In this document: piece by piece, positions 12,070-24,276 of the stretch
How positions within the stretch are numbered: position 1 is the first letter of the stretch
Layout of the letters: every line of letters starts with the position of its first letter
DNA from: Apricaphanius iberus
Taxonomy: Eukaryota; Chordata; Actinopteri; Cyprinodontiformes; Aphaniidae
Length of the DNA: 64,000 nt
NCBI GenBank assembly: GCA_028564705.1
Contig: JAPXFQ010001405.1
Coordinates: forward strand, 124,001 to 188,000
Direction of reading: 5' to 3'
The notes under the pieces: generated by a model
Databases searched by the model: none
The model's input: only the letters and a program-made list of their open reading frames with translations
What the model was told of the DNA's origin: nothing
Program-made: the position numbers and the translations under genes

Positions 12070-13592
12070 TAGGTTTTATATAAATGAATCCAGATCTAGG
12101 TTGCTATAAAAGCCATTGTCTAATGTCTACATAGGAATGGTATTCTATATCAAGATTCTCTTGCTGTTCTGTCTCGCCTACTGGCGTAAGCCTTTTCTAG
12201 ATCTTTGTGGAAGAGAAAACCAACCCCACCTCTTCAAACACCATCACATAACTTTAATGCCTAAATTCAGTGATGGGGAAAAGTCTCCTGTGGGATATCA
12301 ACTGTCCCCACATGAGAAATCAGCCAAAGTGCTGTATTAGGATGATACCTGGAGGAACTCAGACCTGTCTCTCCTTCCTCCCTTGCCAAAAATCTTGCTG
12401 GAAAAGGCAGCAGCCAGAAAGAACATTCAAATCAAACAAAACAGACAAAAAAATAAATAAAGCTGCATCAAAACAATATATTTATATTTAATTATATTAA
12501 AAGGATAAAGAAAACTGTAATGATTCCAGTATAATTTTTTTAACAAATGGTTCACATCTTTGTAACAATCCAATCTGGTTTTAAGTTTTCCAAATGCAAA
12601 AATGCTGTCAGCCTTGTCTCAACTTACAAGATCGGATCAGCAATTGGCACTGAGCCGGTTTCTTCAAAACATAAAAAATAAAGCCATTTCTGCTTCAACT
12701 GGGATCAGAAAGTCGGCAGGCTCGTTGGTAAGTTGCTTGGAGGTGGAATGCTAAAAGTGGAAAGAAGCAGTAAGTGCAACTGGCACAGATTTAGCTGGGA
12801 TGGAGGTTGGGCTGCAGCAGAGGAGAGCTGGGTTGCCACCTAGGCTATTTGGAAATAACAATAAAAAAACAAATGACTTGTGTTCACTCCCCTGTTAATC
12901 CCATGCGGCTCGGTAGAGAGGTGGCACCACCTGCCTGGCAGTCCCATGGCAAAAAAAAGACACTTTTTCAGACATACACATATTATGCATCTCCCAAAGA
13001 CCATTAGAGACAACTAAGGAGAACATCGGAGCAAAAAGACCGGAAAGCATACACACTCACCAAAAGAAACAGCTTCATTTTTAAAATACTGGAGTCATTA
13101 ACCCACTATTGGCAAGCCTTATCCCAACCCACTTTCGACATATTTACACTTTAAACGGTTTAATTCTTCTCCTCTGCCAGTCAGTTCTGAGAGGTTATTA
13201 TTAAACTCCCCCTGCTCCTCCATGTCAACAATCCTCCCGGAAAAAAAAAACAGGAGAGGAGACAGATGCTGCTTTCTATCAAGTAGGCCGATGGAAACAA
13301 TGGAAACCAACAGCAGCCACACATTCATACAGAATTCTGGAGAACAAAATCAGAGGAGGAGGAGAAACTGGGAAGGCATACCCACGTTCACCTGTGGGGT
13401 TTGGGAGTAATGTCTTATCCCAGCAGTAATAAAAAGGAAAAAAAAAACTGATGAAGAGGACAAATCAGGTTGGATGCTGAAAATGTTTTTTGTCTTTTTA
13501 ATTTATGGGGAAAATGGGAGTTCATGGAGAGCGTTATTAATTCCTCAGAGGTGGCCAGTGTGAACACTTCCTTACCCCTGAGTGGGCGGGGC

Positions 13593-13760
13593 CTACCTGT
13601 CCTTCAGCTCTTGAGTTACCCGTTTTGTGAATCTACCACAAAACATCCCAACCAGGAAGAGCAGTGCCACACCTGCACCAATGATAGTTAGGATATAGTT
13701 CTTGGATGGTGAGGTCATCACCTGCATGGCCAGGTCTGAGAAGCCCTCAGCAGGAGCAAC
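13593..13760 (-). CDS. glg1: glg1 window exon 18: transmembrane segment, tail, stop
   Basis: The coding part is 168 bp (55 residues plus TAG). It reads VAPAEGFSDLAMQVMTSPSK, then a transmembrane helix of about 22 residues starting at YILTIIGAGVALLFLVGMFC and a short basic cytoplasmic tail, GRFTKRVTQELKDR. The acceptor is CCCCCAG. A longer open frame continues upstream into intron to 13877, but the family match begins exactly at VAPAEG. Confidence 0.97.
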   Translation of the reverse strand, partial: VAPAEGFSDLAMQVMTSPSKNYILTIIGAGVALLFLVGMFCGRFTKRVTQELKDR

Positions 13761-15555
13761 CTGGGGGGAGAGACCGACAGAAAGAAAAGCAGACTGCTTA
13801 ATAATGCTCTCTATTAAGCCAGAGACACACCCTACAAGTTTTCTCCCGATTTTACCATAGTTTCCCAGTAAGGACAATTCTATATAATTGAATTATAATC
13901 AGATAATGATTAAAAAAGGGAGGGAAAAAACTGTAACATATCAGTGACTAAACATAAAAGTAAAAATGTTTTTGAATTAGCAGATATCTAATATAGTGTG
14001 AATGCTTTACAATACAATGTGAGATATTAAATGAACATGCTAGGCTCTAAATGCACAACTGGAACACAAACTAGAACATTACTTCTTCTAAAAAGTCTGT
14101 AATATAATATTACTTCTGCAGACATCCGAACCTCATCAAAATATTTTCAGTACTAATTGTATTGTATGGCTTTTTTTTTCCCGATTAACTTTTTTTTTGC
14201 AACTACATTACTGTGCATGCAGTCATTTTCCAATTCATTGGCTGGAAATTGGTTATAAAACTTTTTGATTACAATACTTTTAATTAAGAAAATATAGACA
14301 TTTTGTAGTGTACTGGCCACAATCTTTAAGTTTTCTTTGCCCTCCACATGGCGTCGACATTCTGCAACACACACACACCCACATGTTCATAGTCCTTATT
14401 TTTACAAGTAATAGATATTTTTTCCAATTTGACCTGACTCTACAATACCTACACTGCACTGGACATTTTAAAATTGAACAGCTTAAACAAGCTGATAGCC
14501 ACATGTTAACTTACTTGAATTATTTCATTTTCATTTAATCAACACGAATCATACAATCTTTTTAATATGTATTTAATTAAAATGGTAACTTATTTTGTAT
14601 ATTACAATAGTTTTTTTTTGTTGCTTTTAGTAATGTAATAACTGAATTGGCTTACAGCACATGTGCACACGCCATTGGGGCTCATTTATAAATTAGCTAC
14701 AGCTCCCTGGTGGCTCATATCCACATCAAAATTGCACACTGTTCAAAATGCATGATGAGGAACTTTAGAGGGTCACAAACATGGCCATTGTTCTTTTATT
14801 TATTTAGTTACTTTTGAGGAACATGGACCCTCTTAATTTTGGAAGGTCTGCTGCTGTACATGATCGGTAGATTTGCTAAGAAAAAAACACCTTTTATCTT
14901 TCTTTCTTTGTTATCTTTTTTTGTTAGAAGTAACATTACGCAATGTTAGACTAATTTTTCTCAGCTTTTTTCACTGATTGGCTGAAGCTTCATTGCTGCA
15001 TAGTGTTGTCAGACATGAGAACCGCACGTACACATTTGCCACAGAACTCACATGCCCACAGTTTTTTGCGTAGTTTAGGGTGGTGAGCCTTACCAGCGTA
15101 CGCAGATGTCAAATGGTGTGTACTTACTTTACTTGTTTTGTGTTTCTTAGTGTTCGTCTCCTGACTGTGAGGACCTGATTCGGGTAATCCAATGGTGTAC
15201 TTGTTATGCAAAATGGATACTTTGTTGGAGGGTTTGCTTTTGATTTGGAATACAATGTGCAGTGTGTACAGTAAGCTACTGAACAAAGCTAAAGCACTGC
15301 ATTGTATGTGTGATAGCTCTATATTTATTAGTGTTCATTCCTGGTGTGAGAAGTTTGTCATCTACACAATGGTACCGAAAGTACAACAATGCAGGGTTGC
15401 ATTGGATATGTGAGAGCAGCTTCACAGCCAAGACCTGAGGTCTGAGTAAACAGCTCAATGCTTGTTTATGTCCACCACCTGGTGTTAAAGGATCAGTGGT
15501 GTCTCCATACTGGTACTAGGACTTCTCTGACAGCATATTCATGCTGAGGGTGTAC
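13761..15555 (-). other. glg1 intron between window exons 17 and 18
   Basis: About 1.8 kb of AT-rich intron with short CA and T runs. I see no recognised transposon and no coding potential. Confidence 0.6.
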
Positions 15556-15662
15556 CTTGGCAGCATAGCTCCACATGTCAATGCGATCCTGAAGTCTTTT
15601 CTTGCACTCTGGTTGCAGACGAACACGTTTGTCCTGCAGCGCCTCCATCAGGCAGGACATTT
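15556..15662 (-). CDS. glg1: glg1 window exon 17
   Basis: The 107-bp exon follows TTCTTAG; its two first bases complete the Gln codon. It reads MSCLMEALQDKRVRLQPECK, then KRLQDRIDMWSYAAK before GTACAC. It is the last cysteine-bearing luminal segment before the juxtamembrane region. Confidence 0.97.
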
Positions 15663-15844
15663 CTAAGAAAGAGACATGGCTTTAATACCCAGAGTTTAAC
15701 TTTGAAACATAGCAACTACATTTACCCTGATGCCAAAAATATTAGAATATACGCTCAATCCAGTTTTTTAAAAATTGCTACATTTATTAACTATTTAAAA
15801 CTCATACACTAAGATGGATTGTATATGGTAAAGATGCAAGCAAC

Positions 15845-16745
15845 GGCAAGGCAATTTTATTTCTATTGCACACCTTCAACACAAGGCAATTTCAAGGTGC
15901 TTGACAAGATTAGAAAAATATGAAAAATTAAAACATAAAATCACTTAAAGAAATTTTAAACAAACATTTATAAAAGACAATTTATGTAATTAAAAGAAAA
16001 GAAAACATTTAGTGATTAGAGCATAAGAGAACATTTATCTAAAGTTATGAAAATTAGAACAGAAACATTTATCAGTAATTAAATAGAATGAACACAAAAG
16101 TTGTATCAAATACTCATAAGCAAGTCTAAATAGATAAGATTTAACTTTTGATTTGATTCTCAGTGTCTCAGCAGTTTTGCATTCATCCAGGAGTTTGTTC
16201 CAGATATGGGGAGCAAAGAAACTGAAAGCTGCTTCTCCATGTTTGGTTATGATTCTAGGGACGGTGAGTCAACTAGAGCTGGAGGATCTAAGTGATCTGG
16301 ATGCAGCAGTTTTGCATTCATCCAGGAGTTTGTTCCAGATATGGGGAGCAAAGAAACTGAAAGCTGCTTCTCCATGTTTGGTTATGATTCTAGTGACGGT
16401 GAGTCAACTAGAGCTGGAGGATCTAAGTGATCTGGATGGTTTGTACCGTGATAGCAGATCGTTATTGTACTCTGGTGCTAGCCCATTAAATGATTTATAG
16501 ACTAACAGAAACACTTTGAAGTCTATTCTCTGAGCTACAGGGAGCCAGTGTAAGGACTTTAGAACTGGGGTGATGTGTTCTACTTTTCTAGTTCTAGTGA
16601 GAACACGAGCAGCAGCATTCTGGATCAGCTACAGCTGTCTGACTGATTTTTTTGGTAGACCTGTGAAGATACTGTTACAGTAATCAAGGCAGCTAAAGAT
16701 AAATGCATGGTTAAGTTTTTAAACTCCAGCGAACTGACTGGTACA
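15845..16745 (-). mobile_element. L2-type LINE 3' end in a glg1 intron
   Basis: Minus-strand frames read NAAARVLTRT, LKSLHWLPVA-type text, FNGLAPEYNNDLLSRYKPSR then SLRSSSS and APHIWNKLLDECKTAE. This is the C-terminal region of L2-like ORF2. It is 5'-truncated, carries stops and contains a recent in-frame tandem duplication of 135 bp. It lies between window exons 17 and 16, in the same orientation as the gene. Confidence 0.75.
16171..16438 (-). repeat. 135-bp tandem duplication within the L2 fragment
   Basis: Units 16171-16305 and 16306-16438 are nearly identical; the visible difference is CTAGGGACGG versus CTAGTGACGG. The length is 45 codons, so the old LINE frame is kept. Near-identity implies the duplication is much younger than the LINE decay around it. 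Confidence 0.85.
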
Positions 16746-16860
16746 ACTACTACTAAAGAAGATTCAAACAAAAGCCTAAATGCTTAAACATTTTTATGAA
16801 ATTAGATGTCTGATGGCCTGTTTTAGTTAGAATCTATGTGTGTGTGTTTTGAGGACTCAC

Positions 16861-16981
16861 GACGTCCCCTGCCAGGTGGGATGGCAGCACAATGGTGTTT
16901 GATGTCTAGGGCGCAGGCCGTGTGAAGCACAGGATCCACAAAGATGTCCGCCTTGCTCTCCTTTAGCATGTTCAGCACCTC
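16861..16981 (-). CDS. glg1: glg1 window exon 16
   Basis: The 121-bp exon follows CCTGCAG and reads EVLNMLKESKADIFVDPVLH, then the core CALDIKHHC and the run PPGRGR. It ends one base into the Gln codon of RQMSC, before GTGAGT. The text is nearly identical to mammalian GLG1. Confidence 0.97.
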
Positions 16982-17228
16982 CTGCAGGGAGGTACAAACA
17001 AGATGAAGAGAAAGAGATGGGAACACGATTAAGAATGAAAATTAAAAAAAATAAAAATAGTAAAAATAAAAAAGCTAAAGCGAACTTGTAGAAAAGCTGC
17101 TCAGTAATAATACTTAATATATATGAATGCTATGAAATGTGTTATTCTTTTCTTGACACACACTGTTTACTAATTAATGATTATCTTCAAAAAGCCAAGC
17201 GGTACTTTGTCACAGTGACATCATTTAC

Positions 17229-17336
17229 CTTCTTACAAGCTTCCTGTTTAATCTTCAGAAGGTTAATTTTAAGACACTCTTCCACCTGTCCCGTCTGCTC
17301 CTGAGCTGCTGCCTCCTCTGGACACAGACTTCCAAT
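17229..17336 (-). CDS. glg1: glg1 window exon 15
   Basis: The 108-bp (36-codon) exon follows GTGTGTAG and reads IGSLCPEEAAAQEQTGQVEE, then CLKINLLKIKQEACKK before GTAAAT. The acceptor lies in a CA-repeat rather than a normal pyrimidine tract. Both ends are phase 0. Confidence 0.95.
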
Positions 17337-18017
17337 CTACACACACACAAACACACATGATTATTCACACACGTATATAAACGTTTTCTTGGTTGTTTGG
17401 TCAGAAGTTGTGCATTGTGTATCTCAATGGAGTGATGAATTATTCCCCAACAGAAACTTTATTTAGGAAAATAACAGGACAAAACTGCCAGTCAATGAGT
17501 CTATGCAATCTGCTGGTAATCTTTAAAAAGAAAACTTTAAAACATATTGGAATGTTTATGTGATTGTACTGGAATTAGGTTTTTGGTAAAGTGCCTTAGA
17601 TGACATCTGTTGTGAATCAAAGATATATAAATAAACTGAATTTAAAAATGGGTTAGTCCTTTTCATCGCCTGCTGGTTGGGCTTTACAAGCAACCTATGT
17701 AACGTGCTGAACACACCCACAGCAAAAGCAAGCTAAACTATTAAACAAAACATAAAAGTCTATTAAACAACAATTCAACCAGTACAACACCAAGAGTCTT
17801 TCTTGCAAGCTTGTGTCACATTGGGTAAAAATGTCTGGGAGTAATTTAAAGCAACTAAGCTACCCAGTAACTGTTTTAATTGTGAGTTAAATGTATGTAA
17901 AAGGCTTTAGCACTTGTTAAAAGGAGTGTCTGGGTTAACCCCCCCTTTTCAATTACACCAATTTGTTTTACTCTCATTTTCCCATTTTCTCCCATTCATA
18001 GCCTGCATTTCATATCC
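17337..18017 (-). other. start of the 8.2-kb glg1 intron, unremarkable
   Basis: Next to the acceptor is a CA repeat. The remainder up to the piggyBac element holds no recognised feature. Confidence 0.5.
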
Positions 18018-18021
18018 TTAA

Positions 18022-20499
18022 CCCTTAAATGGGCAAGCACGTATAAACACTTTGGAAAAATAACTAATTGCTATTTTCTAATGATTCTAGGCCAAAATAA
18101 CAATTTCATGATTTTTTTCAGAATATGACCTTTACTTTTTATTTTAAAGTTTATATCTCCCAAGATACATTGCCGGTTTAGGGTATAAATTTACCATTTA
18201 AAAATTTTTCAAATATTTCATTTGTAAACTTTTAAAACATATTATAAGCAATTAATTAGTTACTTTTTTCATGTCTTGTAAACAAAGTTTAAAAAAGTGG
18301 GGGAAAAACTCAACACAAGTCATTGGAAACAAATCTAGCTTTGAATAAACAACGAGCTACTAACGTTACACAAAACGTCTTATTTCTGTTCTTATGCAAA
18401 CATCTCCCCTGTGGAGCTCCTATACTAGAAATAGCCTACTGGCAGTGGAAGCTGTGGAAACAGTCGCGAGGGTTGTGGCCTGTGACAATGCAAAGCCTCA
18501 CTTTGCATTTCTGACACACGATGGAGGTCTGTCCATCCTGGCACACCCTGCATCGGCCTTTCACTGACACATTAGGGAAGTGGTCAATCCCGTCATATCT
18601 CAAATCATCCACAGGCCTGGGGACTTTTGGCTGTTTGATTACTCTTGGTGGTGTGTTGTGTTCTTTTCCTTTGGAGGGGCGACCCTTTTTTTGCTTTTCA
18701 GAGTAGATGAGTCCTTTGGCAACATCCAACCTAAAGACCTTCAGGCAATGATGTTTCTGACCCAGTTGGGCTGCATCACGACGATGGAGAAGCCAGGCAT
18801 TATTGACAGCAATGTCAACCATCTGCAAAAATATGGCCAGGTACCATTGATGTGACTTGGCTGGAGTGCGATAGAGGGCAATCATCATATCAGCCAAATC
18901 TACTCCTCCCATGTGAGTGTTGTACTCTGATACAATCTTCGGGCATGGCACACTTACCTTCTTCTTTTCCTCATTTGGAGTAGCGTCTCACTTGGCCAAC
19001 TGGGTTGACAGAAGCACAGGAGCTCGCCATGGTGACAGTTTTATTGTCTGCCCATTTGACCACAGCAAGCTTTGCATCGTTGTCTACACGAAAGTCAAAG
19101 CTGCCTCGTCCTCTTGAAGGAGGTCTCGATCTTCTTCCAATGTGCAACCCTTCAAGCGGTTCTTTCGAATGGTACCCAAACTTCTGAGGCCCATAGACTC
19201 CTTTAGATGAGTTATCAATCTCACGGATGTGAAAATGTTGTTCAAGTAGACAATGCAGTTGGAGAGATTTCTGATGGTTCTGCACACCTGCAGAACAACA
19301 TTTCCACCTAACGCAAACTCTTTGTCTGGAGAAGCACCATCAAATGTAGACTTCCCTGTGTAAACCATGAAGTCATGCACAAAGCCAGACACAACAGCTC
19401 GCACAAAGATCTTGAAACCCCATTTCTTAGGTTTGCTGGGTAGATACTGCCGCAGACTTCCAGCTTTTTTCCCTTTGTGTGGTACCATCATTTCATCAAT
19501 TGAGAATTGGTTTTCACTCTCAATTTCCATACACTGCCCCCTCATGGGGTCAAGTACAGGCCTTATTTTCACCAGGCGATCTTCACTGGAATCAAAGCTC
19601 ATCTTATCTTGAAAGTGGAGCATCCTGGACAAACATTTATACCTCTTGAGTGGCATGACATTTGCTACTTTTTACATAACAATTCACTATACTACTCTAA
19701 TCATTACTTGAACATCCTCCGTCTTTTACTGTGGTTTGCTCCCTCTTCTGCCTCATCATCACTTGAGCTATCACTGAAGTGGTCATTGGTGCTGCTGCTG
19801 TCCTGACACTGGCCCTCTGTATACAATTCATCTTCCTCATCTTCACTGGTTCCCTCATCTTCATCTGAATCAGATTAACCATCAGGTGGCAACACAATAG
19901 ATGCCACCTCTCTCTTTCTTGTACCATAGAAGGTACTGGTAGAAATTCCCTCAAAACATATGTACGCTGGTAAATTAATCAGTAATACACATTTAAGAGT
20001 AAAATGTAGTGTAATCAACATTTAACACCTTTATATTATTGATTATCTGTAGATTATAGGCTTCAAAACATCAGTATATCTGAGAGTGATTATGCCTGTT
20101 TATATACCCCTATCTGGACAACGTACCCCCCCGGATACGGACATTCAATGCCTGTTTATCAAAGTTGTGTAAATGTAATTCATTATTTTTCAACAAGATT
20201 ACATAGAATTATCCTTATAGAACAATATTTTCAAAAACAAATCCCCCCCAAAACATAATTAACAAGAAAAATAACACTTACATCATGGCCGTGTCTCTGT
20301 CCACGTGGGCAGCCATTTTAGAGTGTGACATAAAGGTATCAATTTAGTTTGAATGCTGCAATAAAGTCACATGACCTGGATACTTGATCCATCCCCCCTT
20401 AAGACTTTCTCATGATATTTAATACAGATACTTAATACCCCTCCCCCCTACAGCCTGCCAAATGTCCGTATCTCCCAGGACACAGAAACCATTTAAGGG
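18022..20499 (-). mobile_element. piggyBac element, nearly full length, dead
   Basis: Perfect 11-bp terminal inverted repeats CCCTTAAATGG (18022-18032; complement at 20489-20499) are flanked on both sides by TTAA (18018-18021 and 20500-20503), the diagnostic piggyBac target duplication. The 2478-bp interior holds a minus-strand transposase in pieces. Length fits an autonomous-size element with a small internal deletion. It sits in the glg1 intron between window exons 14 and 15, in the gene's orientation. Confidence 0.92.
18436..19876 (-). pseudogene. piggyBac transposase pseudogene
   Basis: Pieces in order are: an acidic N-terminus at about 19876-19722 ending in KRRRMFK and a stop; a block at 19656-19084 beginning MPLKRYKCLSRMLHFQDK with the first catalytic Asp in FSIDEMMVP (codon at 19497-19495); and a C-terminal block at 18951-18436 with the third Asp in GGVDLADMM (18900-18898) and a Cys-rich end (CRVCQDG, CQKCKVRLC). 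About 100 residues between the first two pieces are missing. Frameshifts lie near 19100-19130 and 18975. At the second catalytic position the usual Asp of Y-x-D-N is Asn (VYLNNIFTS, codon 19242-19240), so the enzyme would be dead even without the breaks. Confidence 0.9.
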
Positions 20500-20673
20500 T
20501 TAAAGAGAAGATATGCTTCTTTTCTCAATTCTTAATTTGAGTACAATTCTGAAGGAGTTATTTAGGGGGCACAGTCACTTTTATGTAAATAAGCGGTTTA
20601 AGGACACATCTACCCATCTGGTTACCAGGCTCTGGGATTGCCATACATGGGAATGGCATGGAATTGATGGACA

Positions 20674-23600
20674 AAATTCAAGATGGCGCCGCGGATGGAC
20701 GCCTCGGTACTTCGCTCCCTAGTACTTGTTACATTTTTACTTTTTGGCATAGTTTTCTGCACTCCCTCTGCTATTAAAATTAGCAGAGACCAACTCCTGA
20801 AGATAGGTCTATCCAGTGCCGGACTTTGTTCTCCGGTTTTTACTCAACCACAGTGCTTTTTAGAGATTCTGACCGGAGGAGCAGCAGCGCTCTGTGGATT
20901 TCGACGGAGACGCAGACGAGGGAAACGAGCTGGAGTGCTGGTCAAGTTGCGACAGCGGGGATTACGCACTGCTCTCCCATCCATACATCTGGGGAACCTC
21001 CGCTCTCTGCCTAATAAAATGGAAGAATTGCTCCTTCTCCTATCAAAGAACTCAAGACTTTCGCCGTTCTGCCGCCTTTTGCTTCACTGAAACCTGGTCC
21101 AGCGAACACATCCCTGACAGCACACTACAGCTGCCGGGCTTCCGCCTGTTCCGAGCGGACCGCTGCGCGGAACTGTCTGGGAAGTCAAAGGGAGGAGGAA
21201 TGTGCTTCTACATAAACGAAGGTTGGTGTACAGATGTCACAGTGTTAAAGAAGACATGCAGTCCTCACTTGGAGTCCTTTTTCATAAACTGTAGACCAGT
21301 TTATTCACTGTGAGAGTTTGCTTCGTTTGTGCAGGTCGCTGTATACATTCCACCGCAGGCGTGCGTAACGGAGGCGTTACATCACCTCGCCGACCAGATC
21401 ACAGACGTGGAAAAAACTCAACCGGACTCTCTGCTAATTATTCTCGGGGATTTTAATAGAGCAAATCTCAAACTTGAACTGCCTAAATATAGACAACACG
21501 TGACGTGCCCAACCAGGGACATGATCACTTTAGATCACTGCTACACCACAATAAAGAATGCATATGGCTCTGTCCCCCGCGCTGCTTTGGGACTTTCTGA
21601 CCACTGGCTAGTCCACCTCATCCCATCTTACAGGCAGAAGCTGAAATCTGCTAAGCCTGTAGTAAGAACTGTGAGGAGATGGACTGATGAGTCAAAGATG
21701 CAGTTACAGGCCTGCTTTGACTGCACTGATTGGAGCGTTGAAGCAGCAGCCTCAGACCTGGACGAACTGACTGACACTGTAACATCTTACATCAGCTTTT
21801 GTGAGGACATGTTTGTGCAGACCAAAACCTTCTGCACGTTCAACAACAACAAACCATGGTTCACTGCAGAACTGAAACGGCTACGCCAGGACAAGGAGGA
21901 GGCCTACAGGAGTGGGGATCGAGACCTGTACAAGCAGGCCAGGAACAAGCTGACAAAGGAGATCAAGGCAGCAAAACGGACCTACAGTGTTAAGCTGAAG
22001 GAGCGTTTTTCTGCCAACGACTCTTCTGCAGTTTGGAAGGGCCTGCAGACCATTACCAACTACAAGAGACCATCCCCCCCACCCTGTGGGGAGCCCCCGC
22101 CTGGCTGAAGACCTCTATGACTTTTTTTCCAGGTTTGAAACGACCTTCACACCTTCCACCTCCACCTCCATCACAAAAGGCCTAGCATCACCACCTCCGT
22201 ACCTGACCCTTTGCCTGCGCTGAGGATCTGTGAACAGGATGTGCGTCAACTATTTCAGAGACAGAGGATTAAGGCTACGTCCACACTAAGCAGATAAGGT
22301 TATACGGAGAGTTAGACGCCTGATGTTATCCACTCAACACGAGCATTTAAGGTCCCATGATTGCGCAATCCCATACGGACCTGTGCAAATACTGGGCATG
22401 TGCGAAAAGACGCACGAAAAACACGTAAAATCTACGTGACGCCAGCCCCTACATAATATATACAAGAAGCTCTACAGCACAGTACATGTCTGCTTGATTC
22501 ATTCATTGACGCCACTTCCTTTCATTATCCGGGGAAGATGTCCACACTAGCTCGTTTAGCCGTTGAATTAAGATTTACACGGCTCTCTTACCCAGCTAAT
22601 AGTTATCCGGCCACGGACCATAAACGATGCCGGGTTAGTGTGGACGATAGGGGGGGGTGTAGACTAATTAATTATACGTTTAAGGCATTACCCGGCTTAG
22701 TGTGGACGTGGCCTAAGAAGGCTCCTGGAACCGATGGTGTGTCTCCATCCTGTCTGAAAGTCTGTGCTGACCAGCTGGCTCCCACCTTCACTCAGATCTT
22801 CAACAACTCCCTGGAGCTGTGTGATGTCCCTTCCTGCCTCAAACGCTCCACCATCATTCCGGTTCCCTAGAAGTCCCCTGTCACAGGATTAAATGACTAC
22901 AGACCAGTCGCCCTGACATCTGTGGTCATGAAATCCTTTGAGCGACTGGTACTGACCCACCTGAAGGAGATCACGGATCCCCTGCTAGACCCCCTGCAGT
23001 TCGCCTTTAGAGCAAACAGGTCAGTTGATGATGCAGTCAACATGGCTCTCCACTACATCCTGCACCACCTAGACTCTGCAGGGACTTACACTCGGGTCCT
23101 GTTTGTGGACTTCAGCGCTGCGTTTAACACCATCGTCCCAGAGCTCCTCCATCAAAAACTGTCCCAGCTCACCGTTCCTCCCTCTACCTGCCAGTGGATT
23201 ACCAGTTTCCTGACTGACAGGAGGCAGCAGGTGAAACTGGGTAACTTCATATCCAGCAACCGATCCATCAGCACTGGTGCCCCCAAGGGATGTGTTCTCT
23301 CCCCACTGCTCTTCTCCCTTCATACCACTGACTGCACTTCAAGGGACCCTTCTGTGAAACTCCTGAAGTTTGCAGATGACACCACCATCATTGGACTCAT
23401 CCGTGACGGCGACGAGTCTGCATGCAGAGGGGAAGTGGAACAGCTGGTCTTCTGGTGCAGTCACAACCACCTGGAGCTAAACCCGCTGAAAACTGTGGAA
23501 ATGACAGTGGACTTCAAAAGAGACCCCCATCAACATCTCCTCTCATAATCCTCAACAGGACAGTCCCCACAGTGGAGTCTTTCAGGTTCCTAGGATCCAC

Positions 23601-24276
23601 TATCGCACAGGACCTGAACTGGACCTCCCACATTGACTATATAAGGAAGAGGGCCCAGCAGAGGCTGTACTTTCTGCGTCAGCTCAGAAAGTTCAACCTG
23701 CCCCAGGAGCTGCTGACCATCTTTTACACAGCAATAGTCCAGTCTGTCCTGACCTCAACCATCTCTGTGTGGTTCAGATTCGCCACCAGGCAAGACAAGG
23801 ACAGACTGCAGAGAACAGTCAGGTCCTCAGAGAGGATCATAGGTACTGATCTTTCCTTCATTCAGGACCTGTACCAGTCCAGGGTCAGGAAGCGGGCCAG
23901 GAAAATCACCACTGACCCCTCTCACCCTGGCCCCAACCTGTTAAGGCTCCTCTCCTCAGGCAGGCGTTACAGAGCACTGAACGCCAAAACCACCCGACAC
24001 AAGAACAGTTTCTTCCCCCAGGCTGCCGCTCTGATGAACTCTGAGTAGTCACAGAGTGTGAGTCCATTCACATGAACAATAAACTATAACTCTGCACTGC
24101 TGTATATACTCAGTGTACAATAACCCCGGTTTGGTGTATATATTATCCTTTATTATTATTTATTTATTGTATCGATTTTTTATTACACTTATTAAGTCTG
24201 TACTAGTGAGAAAAGCTGCCGGAGTCAAATTCCTCATATGTGTCATACTTGGCCATTAAAGCTGATTCTGATTCAG
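20674..24276 (+). mobile_element. CR1/Rex-type LINE, nearly full length, broken frames
   Basis: It opens with AAGATGGCGCCGCGG. Endonuclease motifs follow: HLGNLRSLPNKMEELLLL (about 20985), FTETWSSEHIPDS (about 21087), ILGDFNRANL (about 21443) and LGLSDHWLVHL (about 21590). Reverse transcriptase has [13 protein letters not shown] (about 22722), LFVDFSAAFNTI (about 23100) and LLKFADDTTIIG (about 23362), then the C-terminal SFRFLGSTIAQDLNW and SGRRYRALNAKTTRHKNSFF. Frames change near 21090, 21313, 22108 and 23540. The 3' end runs into GATTCTGATTC, a short-repeat tail typical of the CR1 group. A MITE splits it at 22273-22713. Confidence 0.88.
22273..22713. mobile_element. 441-bp MITE with TAA target duplication (Harbinger-like)
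   Basis: Termini GGCTACGTCCACACTAAGC and, at the other end in complement, GGCCACGTCCACACTAAGCC form inverted repeats of about 20 bp. TAA flanks both sides (22270-22272 and 22714-22716). Removing the element and one TAA restores the LINE reading (R-I-K-K-A-P-G), which proves insertion into a LINE already in place. A 3-bp TWA duplication is typical of PIF/Harbinger; no transposase is present. Confidence 0.85.

Larger units (their letters stand above)
11275..13592 (-). other. glg1: probable glg1 3' UTR
   Basis: The 2.3 kb after the stop codon has no convincing ORF and no recognisable interspersed repeat, unlike everything around it, which fits a long retained 3' UTR. Two minus-strand AATAAA hexamers occur, at 12069-12064 and 11301-11296. 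The second is followed by GTGTGC, a GT-rich stretch suiting cleavage near 11275. Short A-runs and a polypurine stretch near 13240-13260 are the only low-complexity parts. The end point is inferred; transcript ends would settle it. Confidence 0.6.

Noticed and set aside
13761..13877. Upstream extension of the last glg1 frame
   Set aside because: It is open by chance; the family match starts at the CCCCCAG acceptor and the phase with exon 17 is exact there.
16153..16500. 115-residue plus-strand frame with an internal repeat
   Set aside because: It is antisense to the L2 ORF2 text and is kept open only by the 135-bp duplication.
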